From the NCBI GenBank assembly GCA_031274385.1, contig JAISQH010000276.1, positions 1 through 5,453 on the forward strand: 5,453 nucleotides of DNA. The letters are read 5' to 3'. The translations under genes and the position numbers were made by a program. The notes below the pieces were generated by a model, which had not been told where the DNA came from, made no database searches, and was given only the letters and a program-made list of their open reading frames with translations. Below, in pieces: positions 1-4,978 of this stretch (positions are counted from its first letter, which is position 1; the number at the start of each line of letters is the position of its first letter). The DNA is from Planctomycetaceae bacterium. GTDB lineage: Bacteria; Planctomycetota; Planctomycetia; Pirellulales; Thermoguttaceae.

Positions 1-188
1 CATTTTTAAAAATCCTCTAAAATGAAAAAATCGCCGCAATTAAATTGATAATTGGATACGATAAAGATACTCGTTTTGATTCTTTGCGTCTTTGCGCGCA
101 AATGAAAATAGACAGTTACCAAAAGAATCGTCAAACCGTTTTTCAAACCTCGTTATACCACGCAAGTCATAAACGCATTCGCATAACA
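1..188. other. Gene-free left edge
   Basis: I see no convincing gene here. The short open frames on either strand lack a ribosome binding site and a recognisable product. The stretch contains the phrase CTTTGCGTCTTTGCG (82-96), which looks like a dispersed intergenic repeat fragment. It also holds a 16-base segment (105-120) that recurs exactly, inverted, at 5379-5394. A 12-base phrase CCTCGTTATACC (148-159) is shared with the repeat at 2604-2615, suggesting that fragments of the repeat family described below extend into this edge. Confidence 0.5.
105..120 (+). repeat. 16-bp inverted dispersed repeat, left copy
   Basis: AAAATAGACAGTTACC is found here and, as an exact reverse complement, at 5379-5394. 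Sequence on the outer side of both copies shows weak further similarity (a GATAAA...GA.TAC.CGTTT pattern in matching orientation). This suggests that the two are remnants of a longer dispersed repeat rather than a chance match. Neither copy overlaps a gene I can support. Confidence 0.45.
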
Positions 189-303
189 TTAACGACGGAG
201 GCTTGCCCCCGACGAGGTAGAGTAACGTAATCATTTTGCTTGCAAATATGCACAAGCAGGATGTTTGTGTTACTTCGGGAGCAAGCCCCCGTCGCTAACG
301 CGG
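189..303. repeat. BIME-like inverted palindrome pair 1
   Basis: Two GC-rich palindromic units face each other: one at about 191-217 on the plus strand, the other at about 274-302 on the minus strand. Each centres on a near-perfect palindrome of the form GGGGGCTTGCCCCC, preceded by a CGTTAGCGAC-type flank (shortened to TTAACGAC in the left unit). The left unit ends in CGACGAG, the right unit in CGAAGT. Inside the pair further complementary segments line up, GTAAC/GTTAC and TGCTTG (237-242)/CAAGCA (253-258), so the whole block could fold into one long interrupted hairpin. It lies just downstream of the sulfatase stop codon and could act as its transcript 3' structure, although no U-run follows. 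Confidence 0.8.
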
Positions 304-359
304 CATAACAAAGGTTCAAAATCTGTCAGTACGGATGATTGGAACCAATTCCCGAAATC

Positions 360-1964
360 TCATTTTTCGGCAGCCTTTCGCCGTTTCTCAATATCATTGC
401 GAAGACGTTCAAATCTGTTTTTCATTGCCGGTCGGTTTTCGGGGAGAGGCGTGTCGAAAAGAACACTTTTTGTGTTGACCTGAATCGGCGTGACATTGAG
501 TTCGGTCTTGTGACGTTGCAATTCCGTTTTGAGACGGGCAATTTCCTTTGAATAGTTCGAATCGGCAATCGTATTGCGGAGTTCGTGCGGGTCGGTTTGC
601 AAGTCGTAAAACTCCCATTCGTCAATGTCATCGTAAAAATGAATCAACTTGAAACGACCATCATAAACGCCCTCATGACGTTTGACCATGTGAACGGCGG
701 GGTATTCGTAGTAATGATAGTAAAACGACTTACGCCAATCCGTCGGCGTTTGCCCCTTGAGAACCGGTACAAGCGAACGCCCTTGCATGTCACTTGGAAC
801 CGGCACGCCCGCCATGTCGAGGAAGGTTTCGGCAAAATCAACATTCGACACAAGATCGTGATTCACACTGCCCGGCTTGACCACTCCTTGCCAACGAACT
901 ATCAACGGCGTTTTGAATGATTCGTTGTACATGAACCGTTTGTCAAACCAACCGTGTTCGCCAAGATAAAAACCCTGATCCGACGCGTAAACAACCACCG
1001 TATTTTCGGCAAGCCCGTTTTGTTCAAGATAGTCCGTCACTTGCCCGATGCTGTCGTCCACCGCCGCAACACAACTCAAATAATCCTTCATGTAACATTG
1101 ATATTTCCAACGTTTCAACGCAACCGGATCATTTTGAACCGCTTCCCATTCCGTTTTACGGGAATCATACATCGTATGCCAATCCGCTTTTTGCTCGTCG
1201 GTCATGGAGTTCCAAACGCCGGGAACATCAAGTTTCAAATCTTGCCGCGTCATGGTTTCCGCAATCGTCATGTCTTGCTCCAACGCCGCACGCCCGCGAC
1301 CGGAATAATTGTCGTCAAACGTCTCTGGATACGGAAACACACGGTCTTTGTATCGGGCATAATATTTCGGATAAGCATCCCATTCACGATGCGGCGCTTT
1401 GTGTTGCAACATCAGAAGGAACGGCTTTGACGGATCGCGTTTCTTGAGCCACTGAATCGAAAGATCGGTAATAATTTCCGTTGTCAATCCGGTGTGCCGG
1501 ACTCGTTCGCCGTTGCGGATCATGGGCGGATTGTAATAAGGTCCCTGACCAATCAACACTTCGGAATAGTCAAACCCCTTGACATCACAAACAAGATGCC
1601 ATTTGCCGACAACCGCCGTCTGATAACCGGCTTTCTGCAACAGTTTCGGAAATGTCGGCTGGTCAATATCGAACTTGTCCTCGTTCGTCTTGAAACCGTT
1701 AATGTGGGAATATTTACCGGTTTGAATTACGGCTCGGCTTGGTCCGCAAAGAGAATTGGTCACGCAGCAATTGGTGAACCGCATCCCTTGTGCGGCAAGT
1801 TTGTCCATCTGCGGTGTCTCGTTCCGGTTTGACCCGTAGGCACCGATTGCCTGATAAGCGTGATCGTCAGTGAAAATGAACACAATATTCGGTCGCGTCT
1901 CCGCTCCGAACACGGCAACTGTTGCCGCAACAAAAATCAACACGGAAAACAAAATGCGTTTCAT
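360..1964 (-). CDS. Secreted type I (formylglycine) sulfatase
   Basis: This is an alkaline-phosphatase-fold sulfatase (sulfatase family S1) that hydrolyses sulfate esters, probably on a sulfated glycan. The chosen start gives 534 residues. It sits 6 nt after GGGAG (1975-1971) and overlaps the upstream kinase stop in TTATGA, so I prefer it to an in-frame ATG 24 nt upstream. Residues 1-20 form a signal peptide (MKR, hydrophobic stretch, cut near VFG-AE), implying export. The catalytic CGPSR motif (73-77) has Cys73 as the residue converted to formylglycine, followed by TGKYSH (82-87). Other expected active-site elements are Asp33-Asp34 in FTDDH, GKWH (120-123), the QHKAPH block (187-192), SDQG (328-331) and Lys342. 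The C-terminus with FYDLQTDPHELRN (452-464) matches the DUF4976-type sulfatase tail. Motif style resembles N-acetylglucosamine-6-sulfatase-like S1 members, but substrate is inferred only weakly. Cys-type sulfatases need a separate maturase, which is not encoded here. Confidence 0.96.
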   Translation of the reverse strand: MKRILFSVLIFVAATVAVFGAETRPNIVFIFTDDHAYQAIGAYGSNRNETPQMDKLAAQGMRFTNCCVTNSLCGPSRAVIQTGKYSHINGFKTNEDKFDIDQPTFPKLLQKAGYQTAVVGKWHLVCDVKGFDYSEVLIGQGPYYNPPMIRNGERVRHTGLTTEIITDLSIQWLKKRDPSKPFLLMLQHKAPHREWDAYPKYYARYKDRVFPYPETFDDNYSGRGRAALEQDMTIAETMTRQDLKLDVPGVWNSMTDEQKADWHTMYDSRKTEWEAVQNDPVALKRWKYQCYMKDYLSCVAAVDDSIGQVTDYLEQNGLAENTVVVYASDQGFYLGEHGWFDKRFMYNESFKTPLIVRWQGVVKPGSVNHDLVSNVDFAETFLDMAGVPVPSDMQGRSLVPVLKGQTPTDWRKSFYYHYYEYPAVHMVKRHEGVYDGRFKLIHFYDDIDEWEFYDLQTDPHELRNTIADSNYSKEIARLKTELQRHKTELNVTPIQVNTKSVLFDTPLPENRPAMKNRFERLRNDIEKRRKAAEK

Positions 1965-2440
1965 AATAAACTCCCGAATTTTTTCCAAATTGCCTCGAAA
2001 AACAAAATCAACCCAACCACCGCAGCACCAAACGAAAGAACCAACACCGCTCCGCTGGCAATATCCAAAGCGCGTCCGATTACCGGATTGTAAGTTTGGG
2101 TGATTGCTCTTGCGAGGGTTTCAATTGCGGTGTTGAACATTTCCCCCGCGATAACCATTGCAATACAAAGAACCAACAATGACCATCGAACCGTATCAAA
2201 ATTCCCAAGCAGCCAAGCCATTCCGAGTACGGCGATTGCCGCCGTAAAATGGACATGGTAACTTGACTGCTGATGAACCGACTGCCGCAAACCAAGAAAA
2301 GCGTCCGTAAATTTTCGACTCCAAGTTCGTTTTCCATGTGAAAAATGATATGGAGGTTTCTTGCTGAGTTCGCCGGTTAATTCGCCGGTCAATTTCTTGG
2401 TCTGTTTATTGATTCGTTTGTTCGTTCTCGGTTTCTTCAT
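1961..2440 (-). CDS. dgkA: Diacylglycerol/undecaprenol kinase (DgkA family)
   Basis: This is a small integral membrane lipid kinase that would phosphorylate diacylglycerol or undecaprenol with ATP. It has 159 residues, longer than the usual 110-130 because of a strongly basic N-terminal tail (residues 1-50) that contains a tandem TGEL-TGEL repeat. An amphipathic helix (44-58) and three membrane helices (about 63-80, 84-99 and 126-148) follow. The family signature is visible as E100-x-x-N103-T-A-x-E107, matching the VEILNSAIE block of E. coli DgkA, and D126-x-A-S-G-A-V, matching its KDMGSAAV block. The position matching metal-binding Glu28 of E. coli DgkA appears to be Gln58 in HQQSSYHVH, an unusual substitution. 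The start ATG has no ribosome binding site and lies only 8 nt after a TATAAT box, suggesting a leaderless or nearly leaderless message. The stop codon overlaps the sulfatase ATG. Whether the true substrate is diacylglycerol or undecaprenol cannot be told from sequence. Confidence 0.92.
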   Translation of the reverse strand: MKKPRTNKRINKQTKKLTGELTGELSKKPPYHFSHGKRTWSRKFTDAFLGLRQSVHQQSSYHVHFTAAIAVLGMAWLLGNFDTVRWSLLVLCIAMVIAGEMFNTAIETLARAITQTYNPVIGRALDIASGAVLVLSFGAAVVGLILFFEAIWKKFGSLL

Positions 2441-2448
2441 AGTGCCGC

Positions 2449-2476
2449 ATTATACCGAACATTCCCGACACTTCAA
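2449..2476 (-). promoter_or_regulatory. Sigma-70-type promoter of the kinase-sulfatase operon
   Basis: Reading the minus strand, TTGAAG (2476-2471) is followed after 16 nt by a perfect TATAAT (2454-2449). The kinase ATG begins only 8 nt after the TATAAT box. A start site at the usual distance would fall within about 0-2 nt of the ATG, giving a leaderless transcript. The match and spacing are good; usage is inferred. Confidence 0.65.
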
Positions 2477-2493
2477 GGTTCAGCCACACAAGT

Positions 2494-2615
2494 CACGTTA
2501 GCGACGAGGGCTTGCCCCCGACGAGTTAAGTTGTTAGCGGACGCAAGCGTACAAAAAGAATCAATCATTTCGGGGGCAACATCAATCGTTTCGGGGGCAA
2601 GCCCCTCGTTATACC
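2494..2615. repeat. BIME-like inverted palindrome pair 2
   Basis: The left unit (about 2496-2526, plus) reads CGTTAGCGAC, then a GAGGGCTTGCCCCC core, then the CGACGAG tail. The right unit (about 2586-2613, minus) has the GGGGCTTGCCCCC core with a CGAAAC tail. The spacer contains ACGCAAGCGT (2541-2550), a short palindrome, within a CGGACGCAAGCG phrase (2538-2549) that recurs with one change at 4683-4694 in pair 3. The right unit carries a 21-bp tandem duplication (2560-2580 and 2581-2601, two mismatches) that adds an extra half core. Confidence 0.8.
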
Positions 2616-2647
2616 CCCCATCTTTTAACATACATTTTTTCAATAGC

Positions 2648-2725
2648 CGCGCAGCGACGACATTATCGAGACCCATCTTCGTCTCATTCCCTAAACTCCG
2701 CTTTTGATAATGCCGTCGCTGCGCG
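2648..2725. repeat. 20-bp inverted repeat with 38-nt loop
   Basis: Arms at 2648-2667 and 2706-2725 are complementary at 19 of 20 positions (CGCGCAGCGACG... facing ...CGTCGCTGCGCG). A third, related half-copy, GTCGTCGCTAGCGCGAC, lies at 2793-2809 and is itself nearly palindromic. No run of T follows either arm, so this is a repeat or RNA structure rather than a standard terminator. It belongs to a different family from the GGGGGCTTGCCCCC palindromes. Confidence 0.7.
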
Positions 2726-2742
2726 ACTTGATGGTGGTTGGA

Positions 2743-2790
2743 GGGGCGTTGTCCGGCGGTTGCGTTGCGCTACACCGCCGGTTATGCATC
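2743..2790 (+). repeat. Hairpin element related to the double-hairpin family
   Basis: GGGC-GTT-GTCC (2744-2754) runs into a stem formed by CCGGCGGT (2753-2760) and ACCGCCGG (2774-2781) with a 13-nt loop, followed by GGTTATGCAT. The GGGCGTTGTCC phrase and the following CGCTA...TATG order recall the double-hairpin copies at 2894-2999 and 4859-4960. I read it as a partial or variant member lacking their CCC-TTTCA-GGG hairpin. Confidence 0.5.
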
Positions 2791-2893
2791 ATGTCGTCGC
2801 TAGCGCGACTAAAATAGAATTGATGATGGCTCTTTCGTTTATCTTGTATTGTTCGTCTGGGTCGTATCTCAAAAAAATGGTGAGGTATAACAA

Positions 2894-2999
2894 GGGCGTT
2901 GTCCTACGCTATGATATTTGACCCTTTCAGGGTCAGATCAAATCGGAACTTTCCTTTCAAATGTCAACCTCTCACAAAATCCAAAACAATCAGGAATTT
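2894..2999 (+). repeat. Double-hairpin repeat element, left copy (A)
   Basis: About 105 nt aligns with 4859-4960 with roughly nine substitutions and three single-base indels. Two hairpins are visible: GGGC-GTT-GTCC (2894-2904) and TGACCC-TTTCA-GGGTCA (2919-2935). Between them lies CTACGCTATGAT, whose TATGAT (2910-2915) corresponds to a perfect TATAAT in the other copy, although neither has a convincing -35 box. Downstream is a conserved single-stranded part around GAACTTTCCTTTCAAATGT (2946-2964). The stem differs from the right copy by a compensatory change (A2921:T2933 here, C4885:G4897 there), which supports an RNA or cruciform structure. Confidence 0.75.
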
Positions 3000-3005
3000 T
3001 TTGCC

Positions 3006-3167
3006 ATGACGGAGCAGCAACACCTTGCCCATTTTAATACTTTTCAAACATTTTTCAAAAAAGTTCAAAAATTTTCAAAAATTTTCAAAAAAGTTCTAGC
3101 ATTTTTCAGCAACTTCGAGGACAATAGTTTTTATTCGAGTGAAGTGAATAGCGTCAATCGTCAATAA
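3006..3167 (+). pseudogene. Doubtful small ORF, likely remnant of the small-ORF cassette
   Basis: A 53-residue frame starts MTEQQHLAHF, 9 nt after AGGAA (2992-2996). Its first codons align with EEHLAQ of the ORF at 4979-5182, sharing AACACCTTGC exactly. The upstream DNA also aligns with the region before that ORF if about 110 nt are missing here. After HLAHF the similarity stops, and the frame runs through the phased A/T tract, which forces a 10-residue repeat rich in Phe and Lys. It therefore looks like a deletion derivative whose downstream reading frame is a by-product of DNA periodicity. A genuine short basic peptide cannot be excluded. Confidence 0.3.
3041..3120. other. 10-bp-phased A/T tracts, predicted curved DNA
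   Basis: Eight consecutive decamers repeat the theme A-run, T-run, C. The purest part (3067-3086) is two AAAAATTTTC units in tandem. A-runs start at 3057, 3067, 3077 and 3087, exactly one helical turn apart. Repeats of the AnTnC type at 10-bp spacing are the classic arrangement giving strong intrinsic bending. The tract ends about 150 nt before the DUF1559 start codon, so it could influence that gene's promoter or bind a nucleoid protein; that part is inference. Confidence 0.65.
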
Positions 3168-3179
3168 AAGAAAATAAAC

Positions 3180-3206
3180 CGCTTGCGTCACTATCCACTA
3201 TCAACT
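3180..3206 (+). repeat. 27-bp repeat shared with the right-hand spacer
   Basis: CGCTTGCGTCACTATCC and the following ACTATCAACT match the right arm of the inverted element at 4827-4853 at 24 of 27 positions in direct orientation. A GTGAATAGCG phrase at 3144-3153 could be the residual opposite arm. The left copy thus looks like a degenerate version of the complete inverted element at 4750-4868. Confidence 0.6.
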
Positions 3207-3273
3207 CTCCACTAACAAAACTTGTTGGTCGTGCGATCAGCAAAACAACTTAAAAATTTTAGGAGAAAACACA

Positions 3274-4446
3274 ATGAAAAAGCAACTACATTACGGTTTC
3301 ACGCTTGTTGAACTGCTGGTCGTCATCTCGATCATCGGAATGCTGGCAGGTCTACTACTCCCAGCCGTACAAGCCGCAAGAGAAGCAGGACGAAGAGCAA
3401 CCTGTACAAGCAATCAAAGCAACATCGCTTTGTCTTTGCTGAATTACGAGTCAGCCCGAGGGGTATTTCCAAGTTTGCGTAAACAAATTACCGACGCAGA
3501 TACTTCCACGGCTGATAATGAAACTTATGGAAACTGGGTTACATTTATTTTACCATACTTAGAATACAATACAGTATGGGAAACGATTTCACGCGGAGGA
3601 ACAATCGCAACAGATCATTCACTCCGTACTTTTCCTCTTCCGGTGTTGATTTGCAAGAGTTCCGACAAAGACCCTCGTGGTACAGAAATCAGTTATGTTG
3701 CCAATGCCGGTTATCAGAATATGATTGGTACTGATTGGGCAGTCGCAGCAACCAATACAGGCGGCGGTACTCCAGATAAAGCACTTGAAGCCAATCGCAA
3801 ACGTGATGCCATTTTTATTGATCACACATTACGTCAAAGTTATGCGGCAGCTGGATATATTGAAGCCAAAGAAACGGTTTCCGTCGATTACATCTCATCA
3901 CACGCCGGAACAGCAAATGTTTTGTTGCTTTCAGAAAATCTGGATGCCGGAAAATGGATTACTTTTTCTGACTCTACCACTGACGCTTATGTTATTTCTG
4001 CTTATGAGGATGGAATCGCTCTACCTACTGCGGCTAAAGCCGGAGAAGGCAAAGTCGTTGAGAGTTCTCTTGCATTCTGTTTCCCTTTTAACAAAGGTGT
4101 CACTGCAAATGATTTTATTGATTCTGCCAAAATCACTTTGGTTGATAATTTTGGTGCGGGAAAAGAACCTTGGCTCGGATATGATGCCGCGCTTGATGGA
4201 GCAACTGGCAGTACGGGAACGGGAAAGTCAACAACACCAGTATTTATCAATCAGGCTCGAACTGGTTATGATAATATGAATCGCTATCGTAAAGCACGAC
4301 CCTCTTCAAACCATCCGGGAATTGTTTTGGGTACTTTTGCAGATCGTAGCGTTCGGTCATTAAATGAACAAATGAACAAAGAAATTTTTGTGCGAATTTG
4401 TCAGCCGAACAGCGGTCAGATTGTTAATTCAAATGACATCAATTGA
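3274..4446 (+). CDS. DUF1559 protein with prepilin-type N-terminus
   Basis: This 390-residue protein belongs to the DUF1559 (SBP_bac_10) family, abundant in Planctomycetes and of unknown exact role. AGGAG (3261-3265) lies 8 nt before the ATG. Residues 1-31 form a type IV prepilin/pseudopilin leader: a short basic lead ending at Gly8, then FTLVELLVVISIIGMLAG, with Glu13 at position +5 of the mature form, so a prepilin peptidase would cut between Gly8 and Phe9. The conserved segment LLPAVQAAREAGRR follows at 28-41. Cys127 lies in a PVLICKSSD block followed by ISYVANAG, matching the family's CPSD...SY.N.G region. The C-terminal family signature is present as SSNHPG (344-349) and FADRSV (355-360), with Arg where the usual DG motif has Gly. 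The product is expected at the cell envelope with a helical N-terminal stalk and a secreted globular domain. It stands alone with its own terminator. Confidence 0.95.
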   Translation: MKKQLHYGFTLVELLVVISIIGMLAGLLLPAVQAAREAGRRATCTSNQSNIALSLLNYESARGVFPSLRKQITDADTSTADNETYGNWVTFILPYLEYNTVWETISRGGTIATDHSLRTFPLPVLICKSSDKDPRGTEISYVANAGYQNMIGTDWAVAATNTGGGTPDKALEANRKRDAIFIDHTLRQSYAAAGYIEAKETVSVDYISSHAGTANVLLLSENLDAGKWITFSDSTTDAYVISAYEDGIALPTAAKAGEGKVVESSLAFCFPFNKGVTANDFIDSAKITLVDNFGAGKEPWLGYDAALDGATGSTGTGKSTTPVFINQARTGYDNMNRYRKARPSSNHPGIVLGTFADRSVRSLNEQMNKEIFVRICQPNSGQIVNSNDIN

Positions 4447-4476
4447 TTCTTTCTCGTAACACAAGAAACCAAGTTT

Positions 4477-4514
4477 CGGGGGTTGTCGGCGTTGCCGCAA
4501 CCCCCGTTTGTGTT
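4477..4514 (+). terminator. Intrinsic terminator of the DUF1559 gene
   Basis: A stem of CGGGGGTTG (4477-4485) with CAACCCCCG (4498-4506) encloses a second small stem CGGC-GTT-GCCG (4487-4497), with only one unpaired T. It is followed by TTTGTGTT (4507-4514). Flanking AACACAA (4458-4464) and TTGTGTT (4508-4514) can extend the pairing. It begins 30 nt after the stop codon and should fold very stably, so I take it as the end of the DUF1559 transcript. Confidence 0.85.
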
Positions 4515-4542
4515 CAATCAGTATTCGGTTATAATTTCGTAA

Positions 4543-4569
4543 ATTGAAAATGGAGAAGATGATTTTCAT
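4543..4569 (+). repeat. 27-bp dispersed repeat, copy 1
   Basis: The stretch beginning ATTGAAAATGGAGAAGATG and ending GATTTTCAT matches 5338-5364 at 24 of 27 positions. Here TGAAAAT (4545-4551) and ATTTTCA (4562-4568) can form a 7-bp stem. Both copies follow a coding region on the same strand. Nothing identifies a function. Confidence 0.5.
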
Positions 4570-4579
4570 TTCTCGGTTA

Positions 4580-4622
4580 TTGTCTGAACAAGATTAAAAG
4601 GATTTTTAAGATGACAGGATGG
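4580..4622 (+). repeat. GGATT-type intergenic repeat fragment
   Basis: The phrase TGTCTGAACAAGATTAAAAG followed by GATTTTTAAGATGACAGGATG has the look of the widely dispersed (T)CTGAAC...GATTAAAAGGATTTTNAGGATG intergenic repeats that I recall from several bacterial phyla. It has no evident coding content. The assignment rests on recognition of style and is not checked. Confidence 0.35.
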
Positions 4623-4639
4623 AACACACAATAATCCGT

Positions 4640-4733
4640 TCGTTAGCGACGGGGGCTTGCCCCCGAAGTGAATAGTTATTTTCGGACGCAAACGGGTGCC
4701 GTCTCGTCGGGGGCAAGCCCCGTTGCTAACGCG
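4640..4733. repeat. BIME-like inverted palindrome pair 3
   Basis: The left unit (about 4641-4668, plus) reads CGTTAGCGAC, then GGGGGCTTGCCCCC, then CGAAGT. The right unit (about 4703-4732, minus) reads CGCGTTAGCAAC, then a one-base-shorter core, then CGACGAG. This is the best-preserved pair. Tail types are in the opposite order to pairs 1 and 2, but one of each is again present. The spacer contains CGGACGCAAACG (4683-4694), shared with pair 2. Confidence 0.85.
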
Positions 4734-4749
4734 AATTTGTGGACAACAA

Positions 4750-4868
4750 GGACAACGCCCTACTTAGTTAATAGTTAATAATGAATAGTTTCGCAAGCGG
4801 TATTCACTATCAAATTGTTTGAACAACGCTTGCGGAACTATTCACTATCAACTAAATCGGCGTTGCCC
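4750..4868. repeat. Nested inverted-repeat element (MITE-like)
   Basis: Outer arms GGACAACGCC (4750-4759) and GGCGTTGCCC (4859-4868) are complementary at 9 of 10 positions. Inner arms 4771-4799 and 4827-4855 are complementary at about 25 of 29 positions, including the GAATAGTT[T/C]CGCAAGCG block, with a 27-nt loop. No transposase or clear target-site duplication is visible. The right outer arm is also the first hairpin of the double-hairpin element that follows, so the two elements share an edge. A related half lies at 3180-3206. Confidence 0.65.
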
Positions 4869-4960
4869 TACGCTATAATATTTGCCCCTTTCAGGGGCGA
4901 TAAATCAGAACTTTCCTTTCAAATGTAAACCTCCACAAAATCCGAAATAATCAGTAATTT
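4859..4960 (+). repeat. Double-hairpin repeat element, right copy (B)
   Basis: This is the direct counterpart of 2894-2999. Hairpins are GGC-GTT-GCC (4859-4867) and GCCCC-TTTCA-GGGGC (4884-4898), the latter with a possible T4883/G4899 wobble pair outside. The loop TTTCA is identical in both copies while one stem pair has changed on both sides. A perfect TATAAT (4874-4879) lies between the hairpins. It could be a -10 box for the small-ORF pair, although the segment at the expected -35 position (ACTAAA) is poor. The element ends 18 nt before the first small ORF, so it is its leader or promoter region if that ORF is expressed. Confidence 0.75.
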
Positions 4961-4978
4961 CACAAAAGGAACCGATTT

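Larger units (their letters stand above)
2441..3273. other. Repeat-dense intergenic stretch between divergent units
   Basis: This 830-nt gap separates the minus-strand operon from the DUF1559 gene and contains no gene I trust. In order it holds the operon promoter, palindrome pair 2, a 20-bp inverted repeat, a hairpin element, the left copy of the double-hairpin element, a doubtful small ORF overlapping a phased A/T tract, and a 27-bp repeat shared with the right-hand spacer. Positions 2810-2890 show nothing beyond a weak wobble-containing stem (GTATCTC at 2864-2870 with GAGGTAT at 2882-2888). Confidence 0.7.

Noticed and set aside
45..255. Open frames on both strands at the left edge
   Set aside because: They overlap each other and the first palindrome unit, and have no initiation signals or family resemblance.
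338..351. ATTGG-AA-CCAAT as a sulfatase terminator
   Set aside because: The stem is 5 bp with a 2-nt loop and no T-run on the minus strand; too weak to call.
954..1430. 158-residue plus-strand open frame opposite the sulfatase
   Set aside because: It is antisense to well-supported sulfatase codons, has no start signal and reads as low-complexity Arg/Ile-rich sequence.
2473..2676. 67-residue minus-strand open frame
   Set aside because: It lies entirely within palindrome pair 2 and the adjacent inverted repeat; its sequence is a translation of repeats with no ribosome binding site or recognisable motif.
3725..4279. 184-residue plus-strand open frame inside the DUF1559 gene
   Set aside because: It is a shifted frame of a clear family member, rich in Leu/Met/Lys and lacking a ribosome binding site.
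4508..4535. Possible promoter TTGTGT-N16-TATAAT after the DUF1559 terminator
   Set aside because: The -35 box overlaps the terminator tail and no gene follows within a plausible distance; the TATAAT is probably chance in AT-rich DNA.
4551..4598. Short ATG frame within the 27-bp repeat (MEKMIFIS...)
   Set aside because: It is only about 15 codons, lies in a dispersed repeat, and the second repeat copy does not preserve the frame.
2494..4733. CRISPR array
   Set aside because: The repeats are inverted pairs with 60-90 nt spacing and lie about 2 kb apart, not regularly spaced direct repeats, and no cas gene is present.
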